From assembly GCA_039000515.1 (NCBI GenBank), contig JBCFYV010002255.1, positions 47,536,810 through 47,600,809 on the forward strand: DNA of 64,000 bases, written 5' to 3'. Made by a program: the position numbers and the translations under genes. This stretch comes from Timema cristinae (Eukaryota; Arthropoda; Insecta; Phasmatodea; Timematidae). The stretch's first letter is position 1, and the number at the start of each line of letters is the position of its first letter. Positions 50,750-61,311 of the stretch are shown piece by piece. Under the pieces are notes generated by a model, which made no database searches, was not told where the DNA came from, and saw only the letters and a list, made by a program, of their open reading frames with translations.

Positions 50750-53700
50750 CCCCCTCTCAAACACGCGTTAACTTTATTAATGTCTATCACGCCAAGTCCT
50801 TGTATGCACTGATGATGGCTTGGTCCGAACAGTCCTTTCGTGAGCACATCAGCCACCATCTTGTTTGTTGGAATGTATTTCACATTGATTTCGCCTCGTT
50901 CAAAAACTTCACGCACATAGTGATGTCGAATGTCAATGTGTTTGGTATGAGAATGGTACACAGGATTATGCATGAGCTTTTCTGCTCCTTGATTGTCACA
51001 ATAAACAAGAGTTGGTATTGCATTAACACTCAAGAACCTGATTTCTTTTAACAGGTTTCGTAAGTAAACTGTCTCTTTTGCTGCATCCGTAAGAGCCATG
51101 TACTCTGCTTCAGTGCTTGAAAGAGCCACGGTGGATGGTTTTCTCGCCTCCCATGTCACGGCAGAGCCTGCCACTTGAAAGAGCCACGGTGGATTGTTTT
51201 CTCGCCTCCCATGTCACGGCAGAACCTGCCACTTGAAAGAGCCACGGTGGATTGTTTTCTCGCCTCCCATGTCACGACAGAGCCTGCCACTTGAAAGGCG
51301 TAGCCTGTGTATGATCTTCTGTCATCAAGGGCTCCTCCCCAATCTGGATCCACGTATCCAATCAGTTCAGCACCAGATCTCTTGTAGACTAGTCCATGGT
51401 TGCTCGTACCTTTCAAGTATCGCAAGACGCGCTTCGCCGCAACCCAGTGTCCTTTTCCGGGTTCAGGTTGTACTGGCTCAAAGAGCTCACCGCATACGCA
51501 ATGTCTGGTCGTGTAGAGAACCGATGAGTTGCTGGTACGGAACTTGGCTCATTTCCTCTGCCTCCTCCTCCGTAGATGGCTCCATGGCCTTGGATAATTT
51601 GCTGTTTCCATCTAATGGGGTGTTTACCGGTTTGCAGTCTTGCATTCCGAATTTTTTGAGAACATCTTCTATGTACGATTTCTGTGACATAGTGACCAAC
51701 TTTGAATTTTCATCTTGTTTGAATTCAATTCCAAGACAGTAGTGCAGCTTTCCTAAGTCTTTCATTTGGAAGTTTTGAGACAAATCGTCTCTCAATCTTG
51801 TGTAGGCTTCTTCACTGTTTGTAGCTATGATCAAATCATCTACATAAACAACCACGATAACAGTCACACAAACATCATTCATGTAGTACACACACTTGTC
51901 ACAATCTAATTGTTTGAGTCTCTCGTGCAACTTTTTGAACCACTGTCGGCCCGACTGCTTTAGGCCATATATGGACAAACTAGACGCTCCATTCCAGGGT
52001 AATGAAACCGTCCGCCTGTTCCATATAGATCTGTTCGTCAAGATCTCCATTTATTTAGGCCATTACAACATCAAGCTGATACAAAGTAAGGCCTAACTCA
52101 GCTGCTAGGACAGCAACTAGTCTTATTGAGCTAAGTCTCACAACGTGTGAAAATGTTTCATGGAAATCAATCCCTGGGCGTTGGTTGTAGCCCTTCGCTA
52201 CCAGCCGAGCTTTCCGGCGTTCGACATTACCGTCTGGCCCATACTTTGTTCTGAGTACCCAATGACAGCTTTATCTTTTGGACGTGGTTTCAATGTCCAG
52301 GCCTTGCTGTGTGTCAGAGCGTTGAACTCAGCTTCCATCGATTTCTGCCACTCAGCTGCATAAGGTCCTTCTAAGGCTTATCGTACAGATGGATTTACTG
52401 CCTCTTCATACATCAAGCTCGCACTTTCAGGTTTTGGCGTAACCAAATTAAAATGTTTTGCTGGTCGTCCCGGCTTCCCTGTTTTAATCAATTTAGGTCG
52501 ACCAGACCCCCTCTTATTCTCAATCACTGTGCAGTCTTTGCTTAAATTTTCTGATTTGAGGTCATTCTCATTGACTTCAATAGGCCTATCAGGATCAATG
52601 GGATCACTTTCTTGAACTTTATCTACATGTCCATCAGCATCAGAAATAGGGTCTTTCACACTGTTATCAACATATAAGTAAGAAGGTTCAAAGTTCGCAC
52701 ACTCCTTTTGTTCATCCGAAACTTTGACAGTTTCAAAATTTTCCAAAAATTTTACATCTCGGCTTCTCAATATATTTTTTTTCTCTGGGTCCCAAATTCG
52801 ATACGCTTTTGATTCAGTAGAGTAACCCACAAAAATACCTGCCTTGGATCTTGGGTCAAACTTTCCTTTATTTGGGGCCTTATTCAGCATATATACCTTG
52901 CAACTAAACGTCTTGAGATGTCCTATTTTTGGTTTTAGCCCGAGCCAAATTTCATAAGGGGTTTGTTCTTCCAGCTGTTTCTGATGTAAGCAGCTGTGGC
53001 AATCGCTTCGGCCCAAAAACTTGTTGGTAAGCCAGACTCCAATAGCATACATCTTGCCATCCCCGCCAGCGTGAGATTCATGCGTTCAGCTTTGCCGTTC
53101 TGTTCTGGAGTTTCTGCTACTGTATGTTCTCTTCTTATTCCTGCCATGCGCATTTCTTCTGTGAACTCTTTTCCACAGTACTCCAGGCCATTGTCCGCAA
53201 AGTTTTGATTTTCCTTTCGTGACGGTTTTCCGCTAATGCTTTGAATGTTTCAAAAGCCTATTTCACGTCACTTTTATGTTTTAGAAAATGAACTTCTATC
53301 CAGTTAGATTTATCATCGATAAACGTTGCAAAATAAGAAGCATCACCGTGAGATTTCACTCTCATTGGGCCACAAACATCTGAGTGCACTAATTCAAGTA
53401 ATTTTTCACTCTTCGACTCAGACCTTTTTGGAAAAGGCGTAGCAACTTGCTTTCCTAAGATACAGGTTTCACATGTTGAAAATGTTTCTGATTTCTTAAA
53501 ATCCATACCGCTAACCATGTCTTTCTGAATGAGTTTCTGCAAGTCATACGCATTTAAATGTCCGTATCTTCTGTGCCACTTTTCAAGTTCACTAAGATTG
53601 CCTGTCTCACTCACGTTAGCTACATATGTCGAACTCTCACTTTGCATGTAAGGTTTTTTTTAAATACAAATTTCCACATTTACGAGCAGTTAACAACACT

Positions 53701-54966
53701 TCACCATTTTCGACAATTTCAGCATCATTTGCATTAAAACACACGCTTCGCCCTTTTTCAACAGTTTTTGAAATTGAAAATAAATTTGTCTTAAGTGTGG
53801 GTACAAAAAGAGTGTTTTCTAACCTCACTTTTACAAATTGGCCCTTTTTATTTGAAACATTCATTACTGCAGTTCCAATTCCTTCAATGTCAGTTCTGTC
53901 ATCCGCTAACCTAACCTTCTGACTTACGGTTGGCGCGAGTTCCAAAAAACTATTCTTGTCGCGGCACATGTGTGTTGTTGCTCCACTGTCAACACACCAC
54001 ACGTCATCACTTCTCGCCAACTTCGCACAGAGAGCGCTCACTGAAGATGATGTCAATGTCACGATCTCTTCTGCTACTGCATGGGTTTGCTCTGATGCCA
54101 TCGAAACTTGCTTTTCATTCGCCATTTTTGTCCAGCAATCGGCTGCCTTGTGTCCCGATTTTTTACAATAGTTACACTTATATAATCGTTTTGATGCTTT
54201 AAAATTTTTATTTTGATTTTGCACACCACTTTGACCTTGGATTTGAAAAACTTTATTATTTTGATTTGTAGGTAGGTCTACACAGTTTTTATCTGGAGGT
54301 TTGTTTTTATTTAGACTTCGCCCTATGGAAGATTTTACATAGAAAGCGCCCGCACCATTTAAGTCTGCTTTCTTGTCCTGTCTTGCACAGAATTCTTCTA
54401 GAAGTTTTACTTTCAAAGACTCTGTGTCCGGTAGTTTATCTCTAGCTTCGATTGCACAACATAAATTATCGTAGCTATCTGGCACATTGTATAATAACAC
54501 GATGGTTAATAATTCTTCAGAAATGCGAATATCCATTTCATTGAGTTTATCAACTGTGTTGAGAAAATTCGTGAGATGATCCACTATGTTTTCTCCCTCT
54601 TGCATTTTTGTGAACAAGAGCTTTTTCAAAAGGGTAGCTTTTCTTGCAGGCCCTCTAGACTGGTAAACTAGTTCTAGTTTTTGCCAAACGTCTTGCGATA
54701 TTTCACAATGTCTTATGTGACAAAGTTCTGTAGGACTCACAGCTAAAATAATATCAGCCTTAGCTTTATGATCAGCTTTGTCCCGCGTGTCTACCGTTAT
54801 CAGCAATTGCTTCCGCGTCAGCACCTACTGCCGCTGTAGGCCTAGGATTAGTTCCATCGACGTATTCCCAGTGGTTGTTCTTAATTAAAATTGCTTCCAT
54901 TTGTTGTCTCCATGAATCATAGTTGTCCTTTCCCAGCTTTTATATATGCGTCGAGAATCTGGACAT
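50719..54966 (-). pseudogene. Copia gag-pol, frameshifted
   Basis: ATG 54966 (MSRFSTHI, then stop) leads to KLGKDNYDSWRQQMEAILI, a copia gag start. A 395-codon frame at 54824-53637 carries the rest of gag, the zinc knuckle CNYCKKSGHKAADC and the protease site WCVDSGATTHMC. Integrase follows: WHRRYGHLNAYDLQKLI, CETCILGKQ, ELVHSDVCGPM, then HTVAETPEQNGKAERMN. Reverse transcriptase (52050-51487) has YGLKQSGRQWFKKLHERL and an intact YVDDLIIA box. RNase H has EYMALTDAAKE and VYCDNQGAEKLM, and the end LGVIDINKVNACLRGGV. Frames change at least five times and RNase H is broken by a 58-bp triplication. Not functional. Confidence 0.92.
51117..51290. repeat. 58-bp tandem triplication inside copia RNase H
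   Basis: The unit starting ttgaaagagccacggtgg begins at 51117, 51175 and 51233, with a partial fourth start at 51291. The three copies differ at only three or four bases. Since 58 is not a multiple of three, each extra copy shifts the frame through VTWEARKPSTVALSS. Confidence 0.95.
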
Positions 54967-55113
54967 CTTGAATGAATGGATATGATTTCAGGCGTCACTA
55001 ACGATACTTATATTTATGTTACCGCATTTCCACTGCCCTATCACGTTAACGAAACAAATAGTTAATGTTTATCTTCTTCCAAAACGTTAATACAGCATCC
55101 TGGGCCCATAACC

Positions 55114-55318
55114 TGTTAGTTTTATTTATTAAAGAACAATAAACATTTAAAGAATGCTCGCCACTCGAGATATACACCGGAACTGACAAAAATGTTGCGT
55201 GAGACGCTTTGGTGACGTCATCACAGAAGTGGCTTCACAAATCTAAAAGTGGAATAGTTACTAAACTCGTGTTTGTTATTATAGGCCTAGTTAAGAGAAT
55301 GTTTATTTATTACACACA
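55114..55318 (-). repeat. Copia 5' LTR
   Basis: Minus-strand reading starts tgtgtgtaataaataaac and ends aaaactaaca, next to the primer site. It lacks about 11 bp present in the other LTR (ataaagagcac region). Confidence 0.93.
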
Positions 55319-55323
55319 TTTAA

Positions 55324-55811
55324 TTATTTAGTAATCTATTTAGATTTAAAAAAAAATGTCATTGCTTTGTAATGGTAATACAAGTTCAATCAAGGATAAT
55401 TCAAAATGGACAACAATATTGAATAAGTTTAATGGTCGAAAGTAGTATTAAAGCTTTATTACATTATTAATGTGAAAATTAATATTAATTTAACAAATTG
55501 TTATGGGATCGTGAGGCACGTGGTTTTTTGTAAGGTTGAATTTCCAAATACTTCATTTTCTGGAGCTATGATTACTTCAGATTGTTTAACTGGCTTTATA
55601 AAACTAGACAAAATTCCTAAACAGAGGAAAATACAATATTTACCTTTTTTGGAAGGAGTAGAACTTCACTGTGTTTGTCAGAGCGGCCATATAACCAAGC
55701 TTGAAAGTTGGTGCGTGAGCTAGCACCACCTAGCGGCAAGAAGAATAACTAAGTGATTTAAGCAACAAAGATTGTTGTGTGAGGATTTTTACCACGTCAT
55801 TTGAATGTAAA
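55324..55811. other. Intron sequence with one unassigned 83-codon frame
   Basis: A plus-strand frame at 55472-55723 reads FCKVEFPNTSFSGAMITSDC and LEGVELHCVCQSGHITKLES. It has no recognised domain, no Kozak support and no splice partner. It is reported for completeness and is probably chance. Confidence 0.3.
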
Positions 55812-55813
55812 TA

Positions 55814-57779
55814 CAGTCAACTCTCGATTCTACAACCTTTCGCGGTACCTTGGAAAATGGTTGTTATTTTGAAGGGGTCGTTATTGGAATTTTAACATAT
55901 TTTATTCCACCCCCGACCCACTTGAAGTCCATTGAGGAGGCCCTGCTTCTTAGCGCCAGTTTGCTCGACGAAGTCTTTCAAATTATAGAACTGGGATCAC
56001 AAGCTCTTCGCTAGTGCCTTGGCGCTTAAGTGCTCTTGAGTCAACGTCCCTGGATTTCAGAACATCTTTCATTGTGGGGATGTCTTCAGGCTCTTCTTCC
56101 ATTCCTTTCTCCCCCTCTTAATTGTTGGACTCTTGCTGCTCCCTGATTATATCAGCGTCGTCAAGGGTGTCCCAGACTGATGTCATCGTCTGCTTCTATG
56201 TACTCAGACATGCAGTCTGGGCCTAATCTCTGCCAAATTTCCTCGTCGGACGGCCGAGGGAAAGTCAGGGGGCCAGACAAAGGTGCTGTTGATGGGCCTG
56301 GCTGAGAATTGGCACCCACTGGCAGTGGCGGGAAGCACACAGGCTGCAGCCTCTTCGTTGACTGATAGGACAAAGTGGGTGTGTCATAAGCAGTTGGCGA
56401 TTACTGCCGGATTCACGGCCCTCCAACTGGTGACGATTTCTTCCATGGCTCTGAACATGTCCCACTTTTTGACCTCCTTGCTTATGTAGAGATTCCACAC
56501 CATACTCAACACAAGCATCTTGCGGAACTTCACCTTTTCTTGCTGGATTATCCCCTGGTCCAGGGGCTGAAGCAAGCTGGTGGTGTTCTTTGGCAGAAAT
56601 ACCAGCTCGATGTTCTTGAGTTTGTCGAGAGCAGGATGTGCAGGGCAATTGTCATCGAAGAGTACAACTTTTCTATTTGCGGCGTCCATCTTCGAATTGA
56701 AGCCTTGAAGCTACCTTGTGAACACCCCAGAGGCCATCCATGCCTTCTTATTAAAATCATAGTCACAAGGCAGGATGTTGCCCTTGAAACCCCAGGGTTT
56801 CTTAACTTTTCGATCATGAGGGGCTTCACCTTATTGCTGTTGTCCGTGTTGCAGCACAGAAGGACGGTGAGTCGCTCCTTGCTCCACTTCGCACACTTGC
56901 ACTTATCCCCTTTCACAGCAAGAATGTGATCTGGCATGAGTTTGTAAAACATCCCCAGCTCGTCAGCGTTGTATACATCTTGAGGCTCACGCCACTTAAG
57001 GATGTTTCGCGTGCATTGCACCCTTCAAATTTTTGGCCTTTACATTGTGGCCTTTCTTCTGCAGTGCATTCAAAATTTGTTCTCTCATTTTGAGAATTGA
57101 TAAAAGTGTCTACTTTGGGATGCAATGCCGCCACGCAACCTCCGTATTTGTAATCTTTTTCTTATACACTTCCTGGATGATTTCGTACTTCTTCATGAGC
57201 GTCAAGGAGGTCCTATTTTCACTCATTTTGTCGAAATTATAGGTTTGTATCGAATAAATAAAATAGCGTGGGCCGTCAAAAATTGTTAGCAAAATCAAAC
57301 TAAAAACAAAATCAAATCAAAATATCAATGTTAAACAATAGCATGACTCATCAAAAATTGTTCACAAAATCAAACCAAAAAGTAACCAAATCTAGAATCG
57401 AAATAACAATGGCAAAAACAAGCTTTGGGCGTGATATAGCGGCAGTGGCACGTGTGGGAACATTGTCTTTCTCGCGTTTTTTATTACTTTTTCTATGTTC
57501 TTGCTAGTGAGAGGGGGTGGATAGGGTCAAGTGCTATTGGCTGGCATTGATGGGGCGGTGTCTATTTTTATACCTAACCCACCCCAGTTACTAGTAACAC
57601 AGCACTCACAAAGATAATTGCAACGTAGCAACCTAAATAAGTGCAACAAAAACATTTTACAGCCAATTTTCTTAAAAATATTGACCTTTTTTTTTACATT
57701 TTTAACGATTCTAAAAAAAAAAAAGTTGTTACTTTGAGAGGGATGTTATTCCCGGGGTCGTAGAACCGAGATTTGACTG
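55814..57779 (-). mobile_element. Tigger (pogo) DNA transposon with TA duplication
   Basis: Ends cagtcaactctcgattctac and, inverted, cagtcaaatctcggttctac form terminal repeats of about 26 bp. TA flanks both sides (55812-55813, 57780-57781). Length 1966 bp is close to autonomous Tigger size. The transposase is on the minus strand and is frameshifted. Confidence 0.92.
55985..57226 (-). pseudogene. Tigger transposase, frameshifted
   Basis: ATG 57226 starts MSENRTSLTLMKKYEIIQEV, YKKKITNTEVAWRH, the N-terminal psq-type helix-turn-helix. A gap with lost CENP-B domain follows. The DDE domain then reads EPQDVYNADELGMFYKLMPD (first Asp), ERLTVLLCCNTDNSNK, KVVLFDDNCPAHPALDKLKN (second Asp), LVFLPKNTTSLLQPLDQGII and WNLYISKEVKKWDMFRAMEE, with changes of frame near 56690 and 56550. 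The C terminus includes DEEIWQRLGPDCMSEYIEAD and an acidic tail. It is 25 to 30 percent shorter than intact Tigger proteins because the CENP-B domain is missing. Confidence 0.85.
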
Positions 57780-57958
57780 TACTTTTGAAGATTTTATATC
57801 TTGTAATGTAATTGATTTGCCCCTGAAAAGTATGTGAAAGCATTGACAATAATATCGTCCTAATTTTATAAACATATCTTATTTCATTTAAATTATGTAG
57901 TATATTCAATGGCGCTTAAAGCACTTCTTCTTCTAAGAAGGCAAAAGCCACTGGACAG

Positions 57959-58174
57959 TGACGTCACGCACGTGACACCAGTCAAGTCATTTTGACTGTA
58001 TATATATTTCAAATAATAACTTCCTCTTCTCGAAGGTTCGAAGAGAGATTTTAAAATGTAACTTGAGTCAGTTTCCGGCTCTCGAAGCTTCTAGTAAGAC
58101 CGAGATGTTTTTGTCTAGTATTTTGTTTTTCTAAACTAAACCTTCTCGAAGCTTCCATGAGCAAGGGATATATA
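57959..58174 (+). promoter_or_regulatory. CRE, three heat-shock elements and TATA box, right copy
   Basis: tgacgtca at 57959-57966; HSE ttctcgaaggttcgaaga at 58027-58044, four units; HSE ctctcgaagcttc at 58079-58091; HSE ttctcgaagcttc at 58143-58155, three perfect units; TATA box tatata at 58169-58174, 13 bp after the last HSE. This is the layout of classical heat-shock promoters. Function is inferred from motif and from conservation between the two diverged copies. Confidence 0.65.
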
Positions 58175-58622
58175 CAAAGAATGGTGCAACGTAAAGGCAG
58201 TTGGTGTCCAATACTGACAGAACTCACTTGGCGTCCAGCAACACCTGTCCGCGCTCATACAATAGGCCGCGTATTAGGGGTGTGCGAAGTCCACTTTTTT
58301 GGTTCGAATCGAAGTCAAGTCGAATATGTGAAATATTCTCGAAGCCGAATCGAAGTTCGAATATTTTTCTATTTTATTTTGAGTAAAACTATTAATATAT
58401 TGTTATTAAATATAGGTATTTATCTAGCATCAAACTGAATATTATAGGCTATTTATTGTTTCTAGCACTAATATTTGTAGCTTATTGCCAACTTGATAAT
58501 GTTAATCACTTTACCTCTATGCAAAAAAACAAACAAAAAAAAACACCTTTTTATTTTATACTTAGCAGGTAGGTAAAAAATATATTTCTTTGAGTCTGGT
58601 TTTATTATGCTTTATTGAAGTC

Positions 58623-60322
58623 TTACTTATTCTTTTTAAGATTGCTATGGAGGAAGGTAAGCTGTTGTACATGTTCAGGGAGTAAACACTCTCGTCGGGC
58701 TATAACAACATTTCCTGCTGATGAGAATAGTCTCTCACTACTGACTTGCGTAGCAGGAATACCAAGATATTTAAGCGCAACCTTAGCGACATTTGGGAAT
58801 TTACTACACCCTTCTTGCTTCCACCAATGGTAAGGGTTTGTGGATCTATTCACCCTAGGCTCAGATAAATACTTTTCAACTTCTTCAGAAATATTCATCT
58901 CTTTTCTCTCGTTTGGTAGAGAATCGAAGAATGACCACAGTCCAGAGTTTGAAGTTGATGGTTCTGGCTCATCAGCTGTTGAATCCATTTCTTCAAAATC
59001 ACGGTATAGTTCGTTTCTTAAAGCAGTTGACAAATTTGCTGAAGCAACAATATTATTGATAACTACACCTTTGAATCTTGGGTCCGTTAACATAGATAAG
59101 CGAAATATTTCATCCTCTTCATGCAACGGAAATCTAGACTTAAGTGTCTTTAAAAGGCTTCTCGCAAATGTCATACCTTCTTCTTGCCTTTGTATGCGAG
59201 AGTTTAAATGAGAACGCAGACAGTGTAGGATGGGTATGACCATCGAAGAGGTTGGATATGAATCGCCACTTATTTCCTTTGTGGCTTGAGCAAGTGGCTC
59301 AAGAACTTCCAACACACCCTTTGCTTGAACCCAATCTGCATTTGTCAGCGGTTCAATATTGTGTTCAGACTGTGCTAGTTCAGCAGCGATGGGGCCCTTC
59401 ATTTCAACAAGCCGCTGAAGCATGCAATACTCACTACTCCAGCGCGTCTCCACATACTGAATAAGCTCCAGCTGGGGTACCTGCATTCTCTCTTGCAGAC
59501 TATGAAGGCGTTCCCGTGCTTGAGAGCTACGCCTGTAATGACCCACAATGTTTTTTGCCTTCTGTAACAGCTTCTTGACACCAGGACACTCAGATTTGGA
59601 ATCGTCAACAGCTAACTGTAGAGAATGTGCAAAGCAAGGACGGGCTTTGTCACCAAATAGTGTTTTGGCAGCAGAGCGGAAATTGGGTGCATTATCGGTA
59701 ATGCAGTAAATTGGGATTGTCATGTCCTCCAGTGAAATGCCCCAATTAACAACACATTGCTCAAGTCTAGATTTTATGTTGGCTTTAGAATGACTTTCAT
59801 TCATTGGAATGATTTCCATAGTGAATGTCTTGTAGTCATATTTGTCATTCAGGTAATGACAAGTTAGACTGACATAGCTGTCTGTGGCACGAGATGTCCC
59901 GCCATCAGATGTGAGGGTTAGTGCCTGTACAAATGGGAGATCTTGAAGAAACTCTGTTTTGAGACGATCCCGAGTCTCTTGGTAGAGCACTGATACATAA
60001 TTCCGAGAGAACGTAGTTCGTGCAGGAATCTTGTAGTTGGGAGCAAAATGTTTAACCAATTCAACAAAGCCCTCCTCCTCAACAAAGCTGTATGGTAAAA
60101 GTCCTTTTACAAGCATATTTGTAATCTTGTTAGTGGTGGTTTGAGCATACGGGTGTGATGAGACCATCTTTTCTCTACTAAGCATAGTCTGGATGTTTTG
60201 TTGTACTGTCCTATCTTTTCTAGGAGCAGGTGCGGGCAGATCCTTCTTGTTGTTTTCATCTAAAAATTCTTTGTATTTGCCTGGGTGTTTTTGGAGGTGG
60301 TTAAGAAGTGTCTTGGTTGTGC
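58623..60322 (-). CDS. hAT transposase exon 2 (catalytic and dimerisation domains)
   Basis: Acceptor tttttttttttgcag, then GTTKTLLNHLQKHPGKY completing the BED finger, and an uninterrupted frame to taa at 58623-58625. Joined protein is 611 residues, the normal size for active hAT transposases. LTSDGGTSRATDSYVSLTCH carries the first Asp (185), CITDNAPNFR the second (255), YVETRWSSEY is the C/H-RW-like motif, and ATQVSSERLFSSAG near the C terminus carries Glu 575 in the dimerisation domain. These positions are close to the D180, D248, E572 triad of Hermes. No stop, frameshift or missing key residue seen. The product would bind the element ends and catalyse cut-and-paste transposition. Confidence 0.95.
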
Positions 60323-60787
60323 CTGCAAAAAAAAAAAAAATTAATTTAAAGGGGAAAAGGAGATTTAAAATTTAATATTGTGGTAAGTAAATGAAAATCT
60401 AGCAGGAATTTAGTAAATATGATAGGCCTATTACATTGCCTAAAGTCTTGCCATATTCCCATTAAAGCATGGGATAAAATAGTCCTAACTTTATTTTTAG
60501 TAGGCCCCTACTGCTTCATGGCACGTTAGGTTATAATATGCATTTGTACTAATTGCGCTAATATGTTAGAGATGAGTAAAGTTGAATTTAGATTAAATAT
60601 AGCGTACCTGTAGGGCTACTGCGTGAGAGGAACCATTTAGAAAAATACCACCCTCAGTACACCAAACAGGATTCAATCCCCTATTTTAGAGTCATCATTT
60701 TAGTCTAAGGTAAGTGTGATAACTTAAATAAAAAGTCTAAAACCTCTATCGTACCCCAATCGACTTGGCTTATAATAGGCCTAGACC

Positions 60788-60960
60788 CAGTGGCGGATCC
60801 ATCTACTATCTCACGAACCAGATATCTTATTAATTTTTATTGTTGTTCTGTGAGAGTTCCCGTAACCCCCTCATGAAATTCGAGAGGATCCACACCTTTC
60901 TTCTCAAAATTTCGTGCCCCCCCTCACGAAAATTTGCCCATGAGCATAAGCGGATTTAAG
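60788..60960. other. Possible hAT terminal fragment in the transposase intron
   Basis: cagtggcggatcca at 60788-60801 is the starting sequence of another group of hAT-type MITEs. Only one end is seen (a loosely similar gcggattt at about 60951), so this is a weak call. The 853-bp intron (60323-61175) is otherwise AT-rich. Confidence 0.25.
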
Positions 60961-61175
60961 GGAAGCACATGCCCTCCACAATGGACAATAACATACACTA
61001 GGCCTCAAGGGCGCCCATATGATAATTACAGGAAACATTATTTAAAAGTAAAATATATTAGGAAAATAAGCCACTTACAAAAATTGTTGCACATAATTTA
61101 TAGGCCTAATACAAAACTTAGGCTGGTCTACAAATTTTCAATCAAATACAGTAATACAGAAAACGGCCAACTAAC

Positions 61176-61311
61176 CTGATGGAGTCTTGAAGTTCTTTCG
61201 GCATGTTCGACATTCAGCCGACTTTTTATCAATATTTTTACTAAAAAAATTCCACACAGTACTTCTTTGCCGATTAGTATTTGCACAATCACCACTGGTT
61301 TCACCCTGCAT
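61176..61311 (-). CDS. hAT transposase exon 1 (BED zinc finger, first half)
   Basis: ATG at 61311 opens MQGETSGDCANTNRQRSTVW and NFFSKNIDKKSAECRTCRKN; 136 nt ending atcag before gttag, phase 1. It encodes the W/F-x-F-F start and the C-x2-C (Cys34, Cys37) of a BED zinc finger. Splicing to 60322 completes the finger with HLQKH (His54, His58) in frame. The exon would be missed by a simple open-frame search because it is short. Confidence 0.85.

Larger units (their letters stand above)
50534..55318 (-). mobile_element. Copia retrotransposon, complete ends, decayed coding region
   Basis: LTRs at 50534-50749 and 55114-55318 and 5-bp target duplication tttaa (50529-50533, 55319-55323). In minus orientation the primer site ggttatgggcccag (55113-55100) directly follows the 5' LTR and is the copia-type site complementary to initiator tRNA-Met. 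The polypurine tract ttgagaggggg (50760-50750) directly precedes the 3' LTR. All structural parts of a full-length element of 4.8 kb are present. The two LTRs differ by an 11-bp indel and several small changes, so insertion is not very recent. It lies antisense to PRMT1. Confidence 0.95.

Noticed and set aside
55472..55723. Extra exon of PRMT1 or an intronic gene
   Set aside because: No similarity to PRMT1, no flanking splice sites in phase, and no known domain.
56161..56648. Separate proline-rich or cysteine-rich minus-strand proteins
   Set aside because: Partly out-of-frame shadows of the Tigger transposase; only the 56161-56373 frame continues its real C terminus.
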